Positions 28,773 to 36,674 of a stretch of 64,000 nucleotides of DNA are shown here, piece after piece. The DNA is from Planctomycetia bacterium (GTDB taxonomy: Bacteria; Planctomycetota; Brocadiia; Brocadiales; Brocadiaceae). Within the stretch, counting starts at the first letter, position 1. The number at the start of each line of letters is the position of its first letter. The notes under the pieces were generated by a model. The model had not been told where the DNA came from. It did not search any database and was given only the letters and a program-made list of their open reading frames with translations. Location: assembly GCA_015075005.1 (NCBI GenBank), contig JABTVC010000001.1, forward strand, positions 1,569,128-1,633,127, given 5' to 3'. The position numbers were made by a program, and so were the translations under genes.

Positions 28773-29774
28773 ATGAAGTTTATTGCTATTGCATGCACAA
28801 TTTTACTCATATTAACAAAAGTGTGTTTTGCAGGGAATGAGGTGATTGTTTATACATCGGAAGATAAGATATTTTCAGAACCTGTTCTTCTGCAATTCGA
28901 AAAGAAGACGGGAATAAAGATTAGAGTTATCTATGACACGGAAGGTACCAAAAGCACAGGATTGGTCAACCGTTTGATTGCAGAGAAGGATAAGCCACAG
29001 GCCGATGTATTCTGGAGTGGCGAGCCAGTGCGCCCTGTCTTGCTTAAGATTAAGGGATTAACTACACCCTATGTTTCGAGCGCCGCAGCCGACATCCCAA
29101 AGACATACAAGGACCCCGATGGACATTGGACTGGTTTTTCTGCACGGGCCCGTGTCATTCTTTATAATTCAAGCTTAGTAAGTATGGACGAAAGACCGTT
29201 ATCTATACTCGATCTTGTTAAACCCAAATGGAGGGGTCAAGTAGCCATAGCAAACCCATTGTTTGGTACCACCGCGATACATATGACGGCCTTATTTGTC
29301 GTTTTGGGTGATGGAAAGGCCCGGAAATTTATGGATGATTTGAAAGCCAACGGGGTGAAGATCGTTTCCTCTAATAGTGAGGTAAGACGACTCGTAGCAA
29401 GGGGAGAGGTTAAGGTAGGTATTACCGATACGGACGATGCTAATGTAGCCGTTAGGGATGGGAGTGCAGTAAAAATCGTATATCCGGATGAATCAGGTAT
29501 GGGTACCCTTATTATGCCGAATATGGTTTGTCTCATAAAAAACAGTCCTAATCAGGAAAACGGGAAGAAATTGATTGATTACCTGGTCAGCAGTGAGGTT
29601 GAAAAAAGTCTTGCGTTTGCGATGTGTGCACAGATGCCGCTGAGACACGATGTACAGACGCCTGCGGACGTGCTAACCATAGCGGCAATAAAAGGTATGG
29701 ACATTAATTACCACGATGTTGCCGTAAGGCTGGACGAGATCAGTGAATTTCTTAAGCAGTGGGCAGGATATTAA
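28773..29774 (+). CDS. Extracellular solute-binding protein, iron(III)/family 1 type
   Basis: The 333-aa protein has a signal peptide (FIAIACTILLILTKVCFAG) and the FbpA/ThiB-like periplasmic binding fold: EVIVYTSEDKIFSEPVLLQFEKKTGIK, a hinge segment ADVFWSGEPVRP, GFSARARVILYNSSLV and LVKPKWRGQVAIANP. The usual ligand of this group is ferric iron, sometimes thiamine or phosphonate. No permease or ATPase gene is next to it, so it is an orphan binding protein or works with a transporter elsewhere. GGAGG at 28760-28764 precedes the ATG. A group II intron fragment begins just after its stop. Confidence 0.85.
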   Translation: MKFIAIACTILLILTKVCFAGNEVIVYTSEDKIFSEPVLLQFEKKTGIKIRVIYDTEGTKSTGLVNRLIAEKDKPQADVFWSGEPVRPVLLKIKGLTTPYVSSAAADIPKTYKDPDGHWTGFSARARVILYNSSLVSMDERPLSILDLVKPKWRGQVAIANPLFGTTAIHMTALFVVLGDGKARKFMDDLKANGVKIVSSNSEVRRLVARGEVKVGITDTDDANVAVRDGSAVKIVYPDESGMGTLIMPNMVCLIKNSPNQENGKKLIDYLVSSEVEKSLAFAMCAQMPLRHDVQTPADVLTIAAIKGMDINYHDVAVRLDEISEFLKQWAGY

Positions 29775-29799
29775 ATGCAAAGAAATTTCAAACCGGTCA

Positions 29800-29871
29800 T
29801 GATAGGAGCAGGAAAGGCTTTCGCCTCTCCCCCACTCCAAACCGTACAGGCGTATCTCCCGCATACGGCTC
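29800..29871 (-). ncRNA. Group II intron 3' end (domains V and probable VI), orphan fragment
   Basis: On the minus strand 29837-29871 reads as a 35-nt domain V: it opens GAGCCGUAUGCG, has a GAGA apical region and closes UACGGUUUGG, with the AGC catalytic triad near the 5' end. The next 35 nt contain a GAAA-capped hairpin (AGAGGC-GAAA-GCCUUU) consistent with domain VI. No reverse-transcriptase ORF or other intron domain was found on the 5' side (29872-30083). The fragment lies between the stop of the solute-binding protein and the DUF5666 gene. The domain V call is by recognition of the motif; a covariance search would settle it. Confidence 0.65.
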
Positions 29872-30083
29872 CCCAGTCAGTGTTTATCCTTTTGAAATTG
29901 ACAGAACAGTTTATGGATCGCAGTATTGGTGGAAAATCCTTCAAATATGTGATACATTAAAATTATATGGTCTTAAAGATAGCCAACTATCTGTTTTGCA
30001 GGAAGGGTTGTTTATGGCGGGGAAAAACATCCGTTGATAATTTGATGAAAAGCCTCATGGAAGGTTTTGAAAGGAGCAGAGAA

Positions 30084-30632
30084 ATGAAGTACAAGAATAT
30101 ATTCGTTGTTGCGGTTATCTTTTTTTTCTGTTGTAGCGTGCCAGCCGTATTGGATTGCAGTAGTATTTATGGAGATCATAGCCAAGACGATCATGGTGAC
30201 CATGGCGATATGCATGGTAAGGGTAAAACCGAAATACGTGGCGTGGTAAGCTCGATTTCCGGGTCAACCATCTCAGTCCTCGGGATGGATATAGATGTAA
30301 ACGCCGCAGAAATAGTATTGAAGGATTGCGATGCCTCACTCAGCATTGATGACATTGCCGAAGGCGATATGATTGAGGCAAAAGGGAATACGAAGGACGG
30401 TTCATTTGTTGCCAGTATTATTAAAATAGAGGGGGCCGGAAAACTGGAGGGAACGGTGGAGGCTGTAAACGACGACTCAATAACACTTTTGGGCAACGAG
30501 ATAGACATCACTTCCGTCAGATGTATCAGGGGGAACCCTACCGTAGGGAAAAAAGCCAGGGTTTATGTAAGAAATTCTGTCTCAGGGTTAACCGCACTTG
30601 TTGTTCAATCTACCGGAAGAATGGGACACTAA
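30084..30632 (+). CDS. Exported DUF5666-type protein with His-rich segment
   Basis: The 182-aa protein starts at ATG 30084, preceded by AAAGGAG; an upstream in-frame ATG at 29967 lacks this. A signal peptide (NIFVVAVIFFFCCSVPAVL) is followed by a His/Asp-rich segment (DHSQDDHGDHGDMHG) that could bind metal. Two OB-like DUF5666 repeats follow: IRGVVSSISGSTISVLGMDI and LEGTVEAVNDDSITLLGNEI. DUF5666 proteins are periplasmic with unknown function. The P-type ATPase gene follows after 110 bp, which suggests a link with divalent metals, though this is only context. Confidence 0.7.
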   Translation: MKYKNIFVVAVIFFFCCSVPAVLDCSSIYGDHSQDDHGDHGDMHGKGKTEIRGVVSSISGSTISVLGMDIDVNAAEIVLKDCDASLSIDDIAEGDMIEAKGNTKDGSFVASIIKIEGAGKLEGTVEAVNDDSITLLGNEIDITSVRCIRGNPTVGKKARVYVRNSVSGLTALVVQSTGRMGH

Positions 30633-30742
30633 TTTAATGGCTTTATTGTCTGGATATTAATCGCAGCAGCTATTTTCTCCAATATAATAGGGAGACACTC
30701 ATCAGCTGGCATCAAAAAGAATTAAAGGAAGTTGTTGAAGAC

Positions 30743-33349
30743 ATGAGAACGTCTCTTCAGGGTCTTTCTGCCGAAGAGGCAAGGAGACGTCTCGATGAAT
30801 ACGGCCCTAATGAGCTGGAAGAGGGTAAGAAAAGGACACTCTTTGGGATGTTCCTTGACCAGTTCAAGGACTTCATGATCATCGTCCTCATGGTGGCAGC
30901 CGTTGTTTCCGGCATCATGGGAGATGCGGCCGATACTATAGCCATTATCGTAATCGTGGTGGTAAATGCCGCAATTGGCTTTGTCCAGGAATACAGAGCA
31001 GAAAAGGCCATGGAGGCACTGAAGCTTATGGCTGAGCCTTCAGCTACCGTCCTGAGGAACGGAAATCACTCTTCAATTCCAGCATCTGATGTCGTCCCCG
31101 GTGATATTGTACTTCTTGAAGCTGGGAGAGTAATCCCTGCCGACCTGAGGCTCCTTGAATTATCCCAGTTGAAGGTTGAGGAGGCGGCCCTCACAGGGGA
31201 GTCGATCCCCGTAGAAAAGACAACAAGGCCGCTCCATGATGGAGTGATACCCTTGGGAGACAGGCTGAACATGGCCTACAAGGGGACAGTTGTAAGCTAC
31301 GGCCGTGGCAAAGGTATTGTTGTGGGCACAGGTATGGAGACGGAACTTGGCCGCATCGCCTCAATGCTTCAGACGGAGAAAGAGGTAAAGACACCCTTAC
31401 AGAAGAGGCTCGCCAGATTCGGTCAGAGGCTTACCATTGCCGTCATTGCCATGTGCGCCATCGTCTTTTCGGTTGGGATCATGAAGGGAGAGCCGCCAAT
31501 CCTAATGCTGCTTACAGCCATTTCTCTGGCGGTCGCGGCGATACCGGAAGCTCTTCCGGCCGTTGTTACGATATCATTGGCCCTTGGCGCAAGGAAGATG
31601 GTCAGTCAGAACGCCCTCATAAGGAAGCTTCCGGCGGTAGAAACACTGGGATCTGTTACTTACATCTGCACCGATAAGACAGGAACTCTTACCCTGAATA
31701 AGATGATGGCTGAGGAGTTATATGCTGACGGTAAGGTTGTTCAGACAAATATTCTTCCACCCCTCCAGGCTAAAGGGGAGCAGGAAGGGATTAACCAGAT
31801 TACCGGTACCGCCCCGTTTACCGCCCTGCTCAAGGCAATAGCCCTGAACAACGATGCAGCCCCTGATACCAATGGCAAGGTTATCGGAGACCCCACAGAG
31901 GTGGCCCTTTACCTGGTAGCCGATAATGCCGGTTTTAAAAAGACGATAGTGGAAAAGGACAATCCACGGGTCTCGGAAATACCGTTCGACTCTGACAGAA
32001 AGTGCATGACCACCATGCACACGTATCGAAAAGGCGGGTACCGCTCCTTTACAAAAGGTGGTGTAGAGATCATCCTGGCTAAATCCATAAATACCTTGAC
32101 GTCAGAGGGAATTAAGGGTTTAGACAGCGGAGAAATAGCCAGGGAAAGCGAAAGGATGGCTGCCGATGGCCTGAGGGTCATTGCCGTGGGAACAAGGGAG
32201 TGGAATGCCGTTCCGGAAAAGATGAAACATGAGGAAGTGGAGAATGGTCTTACCTTTCTGGGATTGGTTGGTATTATGGATCCGCCAAGGGAAGAGGCAA
32301 AAGAGGCAGTTTCTCTTTGTAAGTCTGCCGGGATAAAACCCGTTATGATAACGGGCGATCACCCTGCAACTGCCAGGGCTATAGCGAGAAGTCTCGGAAT
32401 AATAGATGACGGTGGAGAGGTTATCACAGGAACTCATCTCGAAAGGCTTTCCATTGATGAGCTCGGAGAAAAAGTGGAAGAGATAAGGGTATATGCCAGG
32501 GTTGCCCCTGAGCAGAAGCTAAAGATCGTGAAGGCCCTTCAGGACAAGGGACAGTTTGTCGCTATGACCGGAGATGGCGTAAACGATGCGCCGGCGCTAA
32601 AGAGGGCAGATATAGGTATTGCTATGGGTATTACCGGGACCGATGTCTCAAAAGAGGCGGCGCACATGATCCTCCTCGATGACAACTTTGCCACTATAGT
32701 AAAGGCGGTTAAGGAGGGAAGGAGGATATTCGACAATATAAGAAATTTCATAAAGTACACCATGACAAGCAATTCAGGAGAGATATGGTCTATATTCCTC
32801 GCTCCGTTCCTGGGCCTTCCCATACCGTTTTTGCCCATCCATATCCTCTGGATTAATCTTGTAACCGACGGGCTTCCAGGGCTTGCCCTTGCTGCGGAAA
32901 AGGCCGGCAAGGACACTATGAAGAGACCTCCGCGGCATCCCCAGGAAAGCATATTCTCCCATGGACTTGGCATATCTATCGTCTGGGTAGGCCTCTTGAT
33001 GGGAGGGGTTACTCTGTTTACCCAGGCATGGGCAATAACAACCGGCCATTCTCACTGGCAGACAATGGCATTTACGGTCCTCTGCCTCTCTCAGATGGGG
33101 AATATCCTTGCAATCCGCTCCGAGAAGGAGTCGCTTTTCAGTCTGGGGATATTCTCCAACAGGCCACTGATTGGGGCTGTTATTTTGACCTTTGCCTTAC
33201 AAATGGCGACGATATACGTCCCGTTCCTGCAGCCGATATTCAAGACGGAGGCCCTTACCTTCGGCGAATTAACATTTACCCTCGCTATATCACCTGTCGT
33301 CTTTATAGCGGTGGAGATCGAGAAGTATTTCAAGCGGAGGAGTTTTTGA
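30743..33349 (+). CDS. Ca2+-type cation-transporting P-type ATPase (P2A)
   Basis: This ATP-driven membrane pump (868 aa as started here) has the actuator motif LTGESIPVEK, the M4 ion-binding motif AAIPEALPAVV, the phosphorylation site CTDKTGTLTLNK (about 309), the nucleotide-binding KGGVE, the hinge TGDGVNDAPALKRADIG and the M6 site NLVTDGLPGLAL. These point to Ca2+ (or Mn2+) transport of the PMR1/SERCA type. Homologues carry a WH motif about 12 residues before this ATG. That motif is present upstream in the same frame (SWHQKELKEVVED) but without an ATG, GTG or TTG, so translation may start at a rare codon or the start has been lost. Its stop overlaps the cytochrome start. GC content is higher than in neighbours, hinting at transfer. 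Confidence 0.93.
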   Translation: MRTSLQGLSAEEARRRLDEYGPNELEEGKKRTLFGMFLDQFKDFMIIVLMVAAVVSGIMGDAADTIAIIVIVVVNAAIGFVQEYRAEKAMEALKLMAEPSATVLRNGNHSSIPASDVVPGDIVLLEAGRVIPADLRLLELSQLKVEEAALTGESIPVEKTTRPLHDGVIPLGDRLNMAYKGTVVSYGRGKGIVVGTGMETELGRIASMLQTEKEVKTPLQKRLARFGQRLTIAVIAMCAIVFSVGIMKGEPPILMLLTAISLAVAAIPEALPAVVTISLALGARKMVSQNALIRKLPAVETLGSVTYICTDKTGTLTLNKMMAEELYADGKVVQTNILPPLQAKGEQEGINQITGTAPFTALLKAIALNNDAAPDTNGKVIGDPTEVALYLVADNAGFKKTIVEKDNPRVSEIPFDSDRKCMTTMHTYRKGGYRSFTKGGVEIILAKSINTLTSEGIKGLDSGEIARESERMAADGLRVIAVGTREWNAVPEKMKHEEVENGLTFLGLVGIMDPPREEAKEAVSLCKSAGIKPVMITGDHPATARAIARSLGIIDDGGEVITGTHLERLSIDELGEKVEEIRVYARVAPEQKLKIVKALQDKGQFVAMTGDGVNDAPALKRADIGIAMGITGTDVSKEAAHMILLDDNFATIVKAVKEGRRIFDNIRNFIKYTMTSNSGEIWSIFLAPFLGLPIPFLPIHILWINLVTDGLPGLALAAEKAGKDTMKRPPRHPQESIFSHGLGISIVWVGLLMGGVTLFTQAWAITTGHSHWQTMAFTVLCLSQMGNILAIRSEKESLFSLGIFSNRPLIGAVILTFALQMATIYVPFLQPIFKTEALTFGELTFTLAISPVVFIAVEIEKYFKRRSF

Positions 33350-35013
33350 TGAAGCAACAGTTTATATTTGCTATTTGTTTAGTTTCACTGTTTGTGTATC
33401 CCAGAGTAACGCCTGCCGATCAGGAAAGTCCAGTGTACATTCAATCCGTTTTTGAAGAACACTCTCATATAAATTTGTTACGTTACCTTGACTATGCGAC
33501 CGTGACCTCTGATGATCGGCTTAGCAGCAGACATGTAAAAACAACTCCTGAAATGACTTCCATAAGAGCGGTCATGGATAGGCCGGTTTCTGGAGATACC
33601 GTTCCGGAAACCTTGCATTCCGTTTTGAGTGAACAAACCCAGGTATGTCTGCTTTGTCATAAGAACACCACCCCCGGTATCGTAGAGGACTGGCTTACCA
33701 GCAGACATGCAAAAACAACCCCGGATATGGCCATCTCAAAACCTGTCCTGGAGAGGCGGGTTTCAAGCAATACCATTCCGGAAAACTTCAGGTCTGTTGT
33801 CGTTGGCTGCTATGAGTGCCATAGCCAGAATGCTTCAGCACATAAGGACAACTTTGAACACTTTGGATTCAGGATCAATGTGATTGTTTCTCCAAATGAC
33901 TGCCGGACATGTCACCCTGTTGAGGCGGATCAATTTGCCATGAGCAAAAAAGCACACGCACTGGACAACCTTCAGAAGAACCCGCTGTATCACACCATGG
34001 TTGAAACCGGCCTCAGTTCAAAAGCAGGCAAAGATGATTCCATGCTTTCTATTACGGCATCAGAAAATTCAAAGGCTGAAAGTTGTTATGGCTGCCATGG
34101 TACAGAGGTCACGGTAAGAGGCATGAAAAAAGTGTCTACCGATTTGGGAGAGATCGAAGTCCCCGACCTTGCCAACTGGCCCAATCAGGGGGTAGGAAGG
34201 ATTAATCCCGACGGCAGTTCCGGGGCATGTACTGCATGCCATCCAAGGCATAGCTTTTCCATAGAGATAGCCAGAAAACCGTATACGTGTTCCCAATGCC
34301 ATCTCGAACCGGATACCCCTGCATTTGAAGTTTACGAAGAAAGCAAGCACGGGAATATTTTTAATTCGAAACAGCATGAATGGAACTGGAACAACGTCCC
34401 CTGGAGAATCGGCAAGGATTTTCAAGCCCCTACCTGTGCTACCTGCCATAATAGCCTCATTACCACGGCTGATGGCAGGGTTGTTGCATCAAGAACCCAC
34501 GATTTCGGATCGAGGATGTGGGTCAGGTTATTTGGACTTCCCTACTCCCATCCACAACCAAAGAGTGGTCAGACCTATAGAATTAAAAACAAGGATGGTT
34601 TACCTCTACCAACAACTTTTACGGGAGAATTGGCCTCTGAATATCTCATCAGTAAAGAGGAACAACTACGGCGTCAAAACGAAATGAAAACAATATGCCG
34701 GTGCTGCCATAATACTGATTGGATCAACCAACACTTTGCCAAGCTGGACATTACCATTGCTGAAACAGATAAGGCGGTCTTAGCGGCTACGCAATTGCTT
34801 CAAAAGGCATGGAGCACGGGATTGGCAGACCCTTCGAATCCTTTTGATGAAATGATTGAACACGATTGGATAAAGCAGTGGCTTTACTATGCCAACTCGG
34901 TACGATTTGGTTCGGCTATGGGGGGGCCTGACTATGCAACCTTTAAAAATGGCTGGCTGGAGTTGACAGCAAACTTGTGTAAGATACGGGATTATATCGA
35001 AACCAAAAAATGA
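33349..35013 (+). CDS. Octaheme c-type cytochrome, hydroxylamine oxidoreductase-like
   Basis: The 554-aa protein has a signal peptide (FIFAICLVSLFVYPRVTPA) and exactly eight CxxCH heme sites (CLLCH, CYECH, CRTCH, CYGCH, CTACH, CSQCH, CATCH, CRCCH at about 100, 154, 184, 245, 293, 313, 362 and 449). Spacing and the YEESKHGNIF, WNWNNVPWRIGKDFQAPTC and LPYSHPQPKSG segments match the HAO family, which oxidises or reduces hydroxylamine, nitrite or hydrazine-pathway intermediates. After the last heme the segment reads HFAKLD, where oxidative HAOs are expected to have the cross-linking Tyr, so a reductive role is likelier (inference). The N-terminus has an internal duplication. Its ATG overlaps the ATPase TGA (TGATG), and GGAGG lies inside the ATPase end. 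Confidence 0.9.
   Translation: MKQQFIFAICLVSLFVYPRVTPADQESPVYIQSVFEEHSHINLLRYLDYATVTSDDRLSSRHVKTTPEMTSIRAVMDRPVSGDTVPETLHSVLSEQTQVCLLCHKNTTPGIVEDWLTSRHAKTTPDMAISKPVLERRVSSNTIPENFRSVVVGCYECHSQNASAHKDNFEHFGFRINVIVSPNDCRTCHPVEADQFAMSKKAHALDNLQKNPLYHTMVETGLSSKAGKDDSMLSITASENSKAESCYGCHGTEVTVRGMKKVSTDLGEIEVPDLANWPNQGVGRINPDGSSGACTACHPRHSFSIEIARKPYTCSQCHLEPDTPAFEVYEESKHGNIFNSKQHEWNWNNVPWRIGKDFQAPTCATCHNSLITTADGRVVASRTHDFGSRMWVRLFGLPYSHPQPKSGQTYRIKNKDGLPLPTTFTGELASEYLISKEEQLRRQNEMKTICRCCHNTDWINQHFAKLDITIAETDKAVLAATQLLQKAWSTGLADPSNPFDEMIEHDWIKQWLYYANSVRFGSAMGGPDYATFKNGWLELTANLCKIRDYIETKK
33515..33800 (+). repeat. Internal duplication in the octaheme cytochrome gene
   Basis: Two copies (about 33515-33640 and 33688-33800) encode RLSSRHVKTTPEM / WLTSRHAKTTPDM followed by similar RPVSGDTVPET / RRVSSNTIPEN. 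They are visibly similar at the DNA level, so the duplication is fairly recent. The first copy is not preceded by a heme site. Confidence 0.75.
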
Positions 35014-35158
35014 GTATTGCTTAATAATTTACTTGAAATAAATTAATTGACAATTTCGATAGAAAAGGCTACCCTTATGTTTTACGTATGCTAAAAGTTT
35101 CTATTGCCTGGGGAATTCAGGTTCTCTATTTAAGGTTTTGAAAGGAGGATAAGAAAGT

Positions 35159-35698
35159 ATGTTGGACAAGAAAATTTTTGGAATGGTTGCATCTGTAATT
35201 ATGGCTGTTAGCGTAATAAACTGGATTGGTAATCTGGCTTATGCCGAAGAAGTACACAAACATAGTGAAAAGGCAATGGCCCCCACACATCAAACAGTAG
35301 AGGAGTTCGTTTGTCCTTCTTGTAAAGAAGTACGTGTGAGCCCGGAAAAAGGGAAGACACTTGCAGCAATGCGTATGGTCTGCCCGGATTGCAAAAATGA
35401 GATAGGAGAGTTTTCTGTTCATCATTGTGATCACTGCGGAACCGATGTCTTGGTATGCCCGAAATGTATAGCTGCCGCAGCTGAGTTAAAAGCTGCAACG
35501 ATGGAGGGAAAATGTCCCAAATGTAAGCAAGTGCGGAGGAGACCTATCAAAGGAAAGGCATTAGCGGGATGGGAAATGAAATGCCCTGATTGTAAGAAAA
35601 AGTCAAAGGAAATGCTCATTGAACATTGTGATGAATGTGGCGCAGATTTTCTGGCCTGCCCAATTTGCCTGAAGGAACAGGTAAAGGGAGCAAGATAG
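35159..35698 (+). CDS. Secreted tandem zinc-ribbon protein with eight CxxC motifs
   Basis: The 179-aa protein has a signal peptide (ASVIMAVSVINWIGNLAYA) followed by two copies of a roughly 70-residue module. Each has four CxxC pairs in the same order and spacing: CPSC, CPDC, CDHC, CPKC, then CPKC, CPDC, CDEC, CPIC. This implies two to four zinc or iron sites outside the cytoplasm, which is unusual because exported CxxC proteins need an oxidoreductase to stay reduced. No enzyme family is recognised. AAAGGAGG lies upstream and a strong terminator follows. It ends the plus-strand block containing the ATPase and octaheme cytochrome, so metal handling or cytochrome maturation is a reasonable guess. 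Confidence 0.7.
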   Translation: MLDKKIFGMVASVIMAVSVINWIGNLAYAEEVHKHSEKAMAPTHQTVEEFVCPSCKEVRVSPEKGKTLAAMRMVCPDCKNEIGEFSVHHCDHCGTDVLVCPKCIAAAAELKAATMEGKCPKCKQVRRRPIKGKALAGWEMKCPDCKKKSKEMLIEHCDECGADFLACPICLKEQVKGAR

Positions 35699-35733
35699 AT
35701 TTTATCTGTTTTTATTTACACGTCATGAAAGAT

Positions 35734-35773
35734 AAAGGCTTACGCAATTAAAAAAAATTGCGTAAGCCTTTTT
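35734..35773 (+). terminator. Intrinsic terminator after the zinc-ribbon gene
   Basis: A 16-bp stem (AAAGGCTTACGCAATT with its complement) around an A-rich loop is followed by a T7 tract. The A-tract on the other side may let it act in both directions, ending the leftward TPR lipoprotein as well. Confidence 0.9.
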
Positions 35774-35843
35774 TTGGGGGTAGATTTCTTTAAAGCCACT
35801 TTTTCTTCTGTTTAAAAATAAGTGCATTTTTATTTGTAAAATT

Positions 35844-36581
35844 TTAATGGGAAAAAGCTGCCCCATGTGACGGATACATTTTTTTCTCAGCCTCATATTT
35901 TTTGAATTGATTGAATTCTTCCTCTGCCTCGGCGCTCATTCCTTTTAGCAAATAAACAACACCGAGATAATTATGTGCAGTTCCCAGCTTTGCATCTAAC
36001 TCCAGGGCTTTTTTGTGGGCATCTACGGCCTCGTCTAATTTTTTCTGTTTACAATACGTTAACCCGAGTTCGTTATATGCTGGAGCAAGATTAGGGTTGA
36101 GTGATAAGGCTTTTTTCTGCATCTTAACTGCATCTTCAAATTGTTCATTCATACGATAGACAACACCCAAACTATGATATATCAGAGGGTCATCAGGCTT
36201 CAACTCCAACTCTTTTCGATATATCGCACCAGCCTTATCAAATCTGGCTAGTGTATAATACGCCTTTCCAAGTTTTTCGTATACATTAACCATGGTTGGT
36301 TCAAGTTCCAGGGCTTTCTCCCATGCTGCAATCGCATCGTCGAATCCACCCTTTTTGATCTTTTCCAGTCCGTAGCTGTAATACTCTGCTGCCGTCATTT
36401 TTTCCGGGAGCACAACTTCTTTCCTGGTCTCATGGGTATCAGAACCTTCTTCGGTTACTGCCTCCCTATTTGCAACCTCAACACTTTCAGATACCTCCTT
36501 TTTACTACAACCATAGAGAGACAAAAACACAAAGGTACTGGCAATTGCAATGAACGGTAATTTTTTTCCTGTCATTCCCAT
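35844..36581 (-). CDS. TPR-repeat lipoprotein
   Basis: The 245-aa protein begins with a lipoprotein signal (AIASTFVFLSLYGCSKKEVS). Five or so tetratricopeptide repeats follow: AAEYYSYGLEKIKKGGFDDA, NVYEKLGKAYYTLARFDKAG, LIYHSLGVVYRMNEQFEDAV, PAYNELGLTYCKQKKLDEAV and TAHNYLGVVYLLKGMSAEAE. It is a membrane-anchored protein-protein scaffold, possibly for envelope assembly; the partner is unknown. It is the last gene of the leftward group starting at the glycosyltransferase, separated from the prenyl synthase by about 90 bp. Confidence 0.85.
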   Translation of the reverse strand: MGMTGKKLPFIAIASTFVFLSLYGCSKKEVSESVEVANREAVTEEGSDTHETRKEVVLPEKMTAAEYYSYGLEKIKKGGFDDAIAAWEKALELEPTMVNVYEKLGKAYYTLARFDKAGAIYRKELELKPDDPLIYHSLGVVYRMNEQFEDAVKMQKKALSLNPNLAPAYNELGLTYCKQKKLDEAVDAHKKALELDAKLGTAHNYLGVVYLLKGMSAEAEEEFNQFKKYEAEKKMYPSHGAAFSH

Positions 36582-36674
36582 CTTCTTTTATTCTCCAATA
36601 TAACTTATGATTATTGCGCAAGAATGCACGTACAATATAACCTGCGAACGTTTAAAAAATCTAAAACTTCCTTA

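Noticed and set aside
33028..33348. N-terminal extension of the octaheme cytochrome frame
   Set aside because: This stretch is inside the P-ATPase gene; the signal peptide and SD place the start at 33349.
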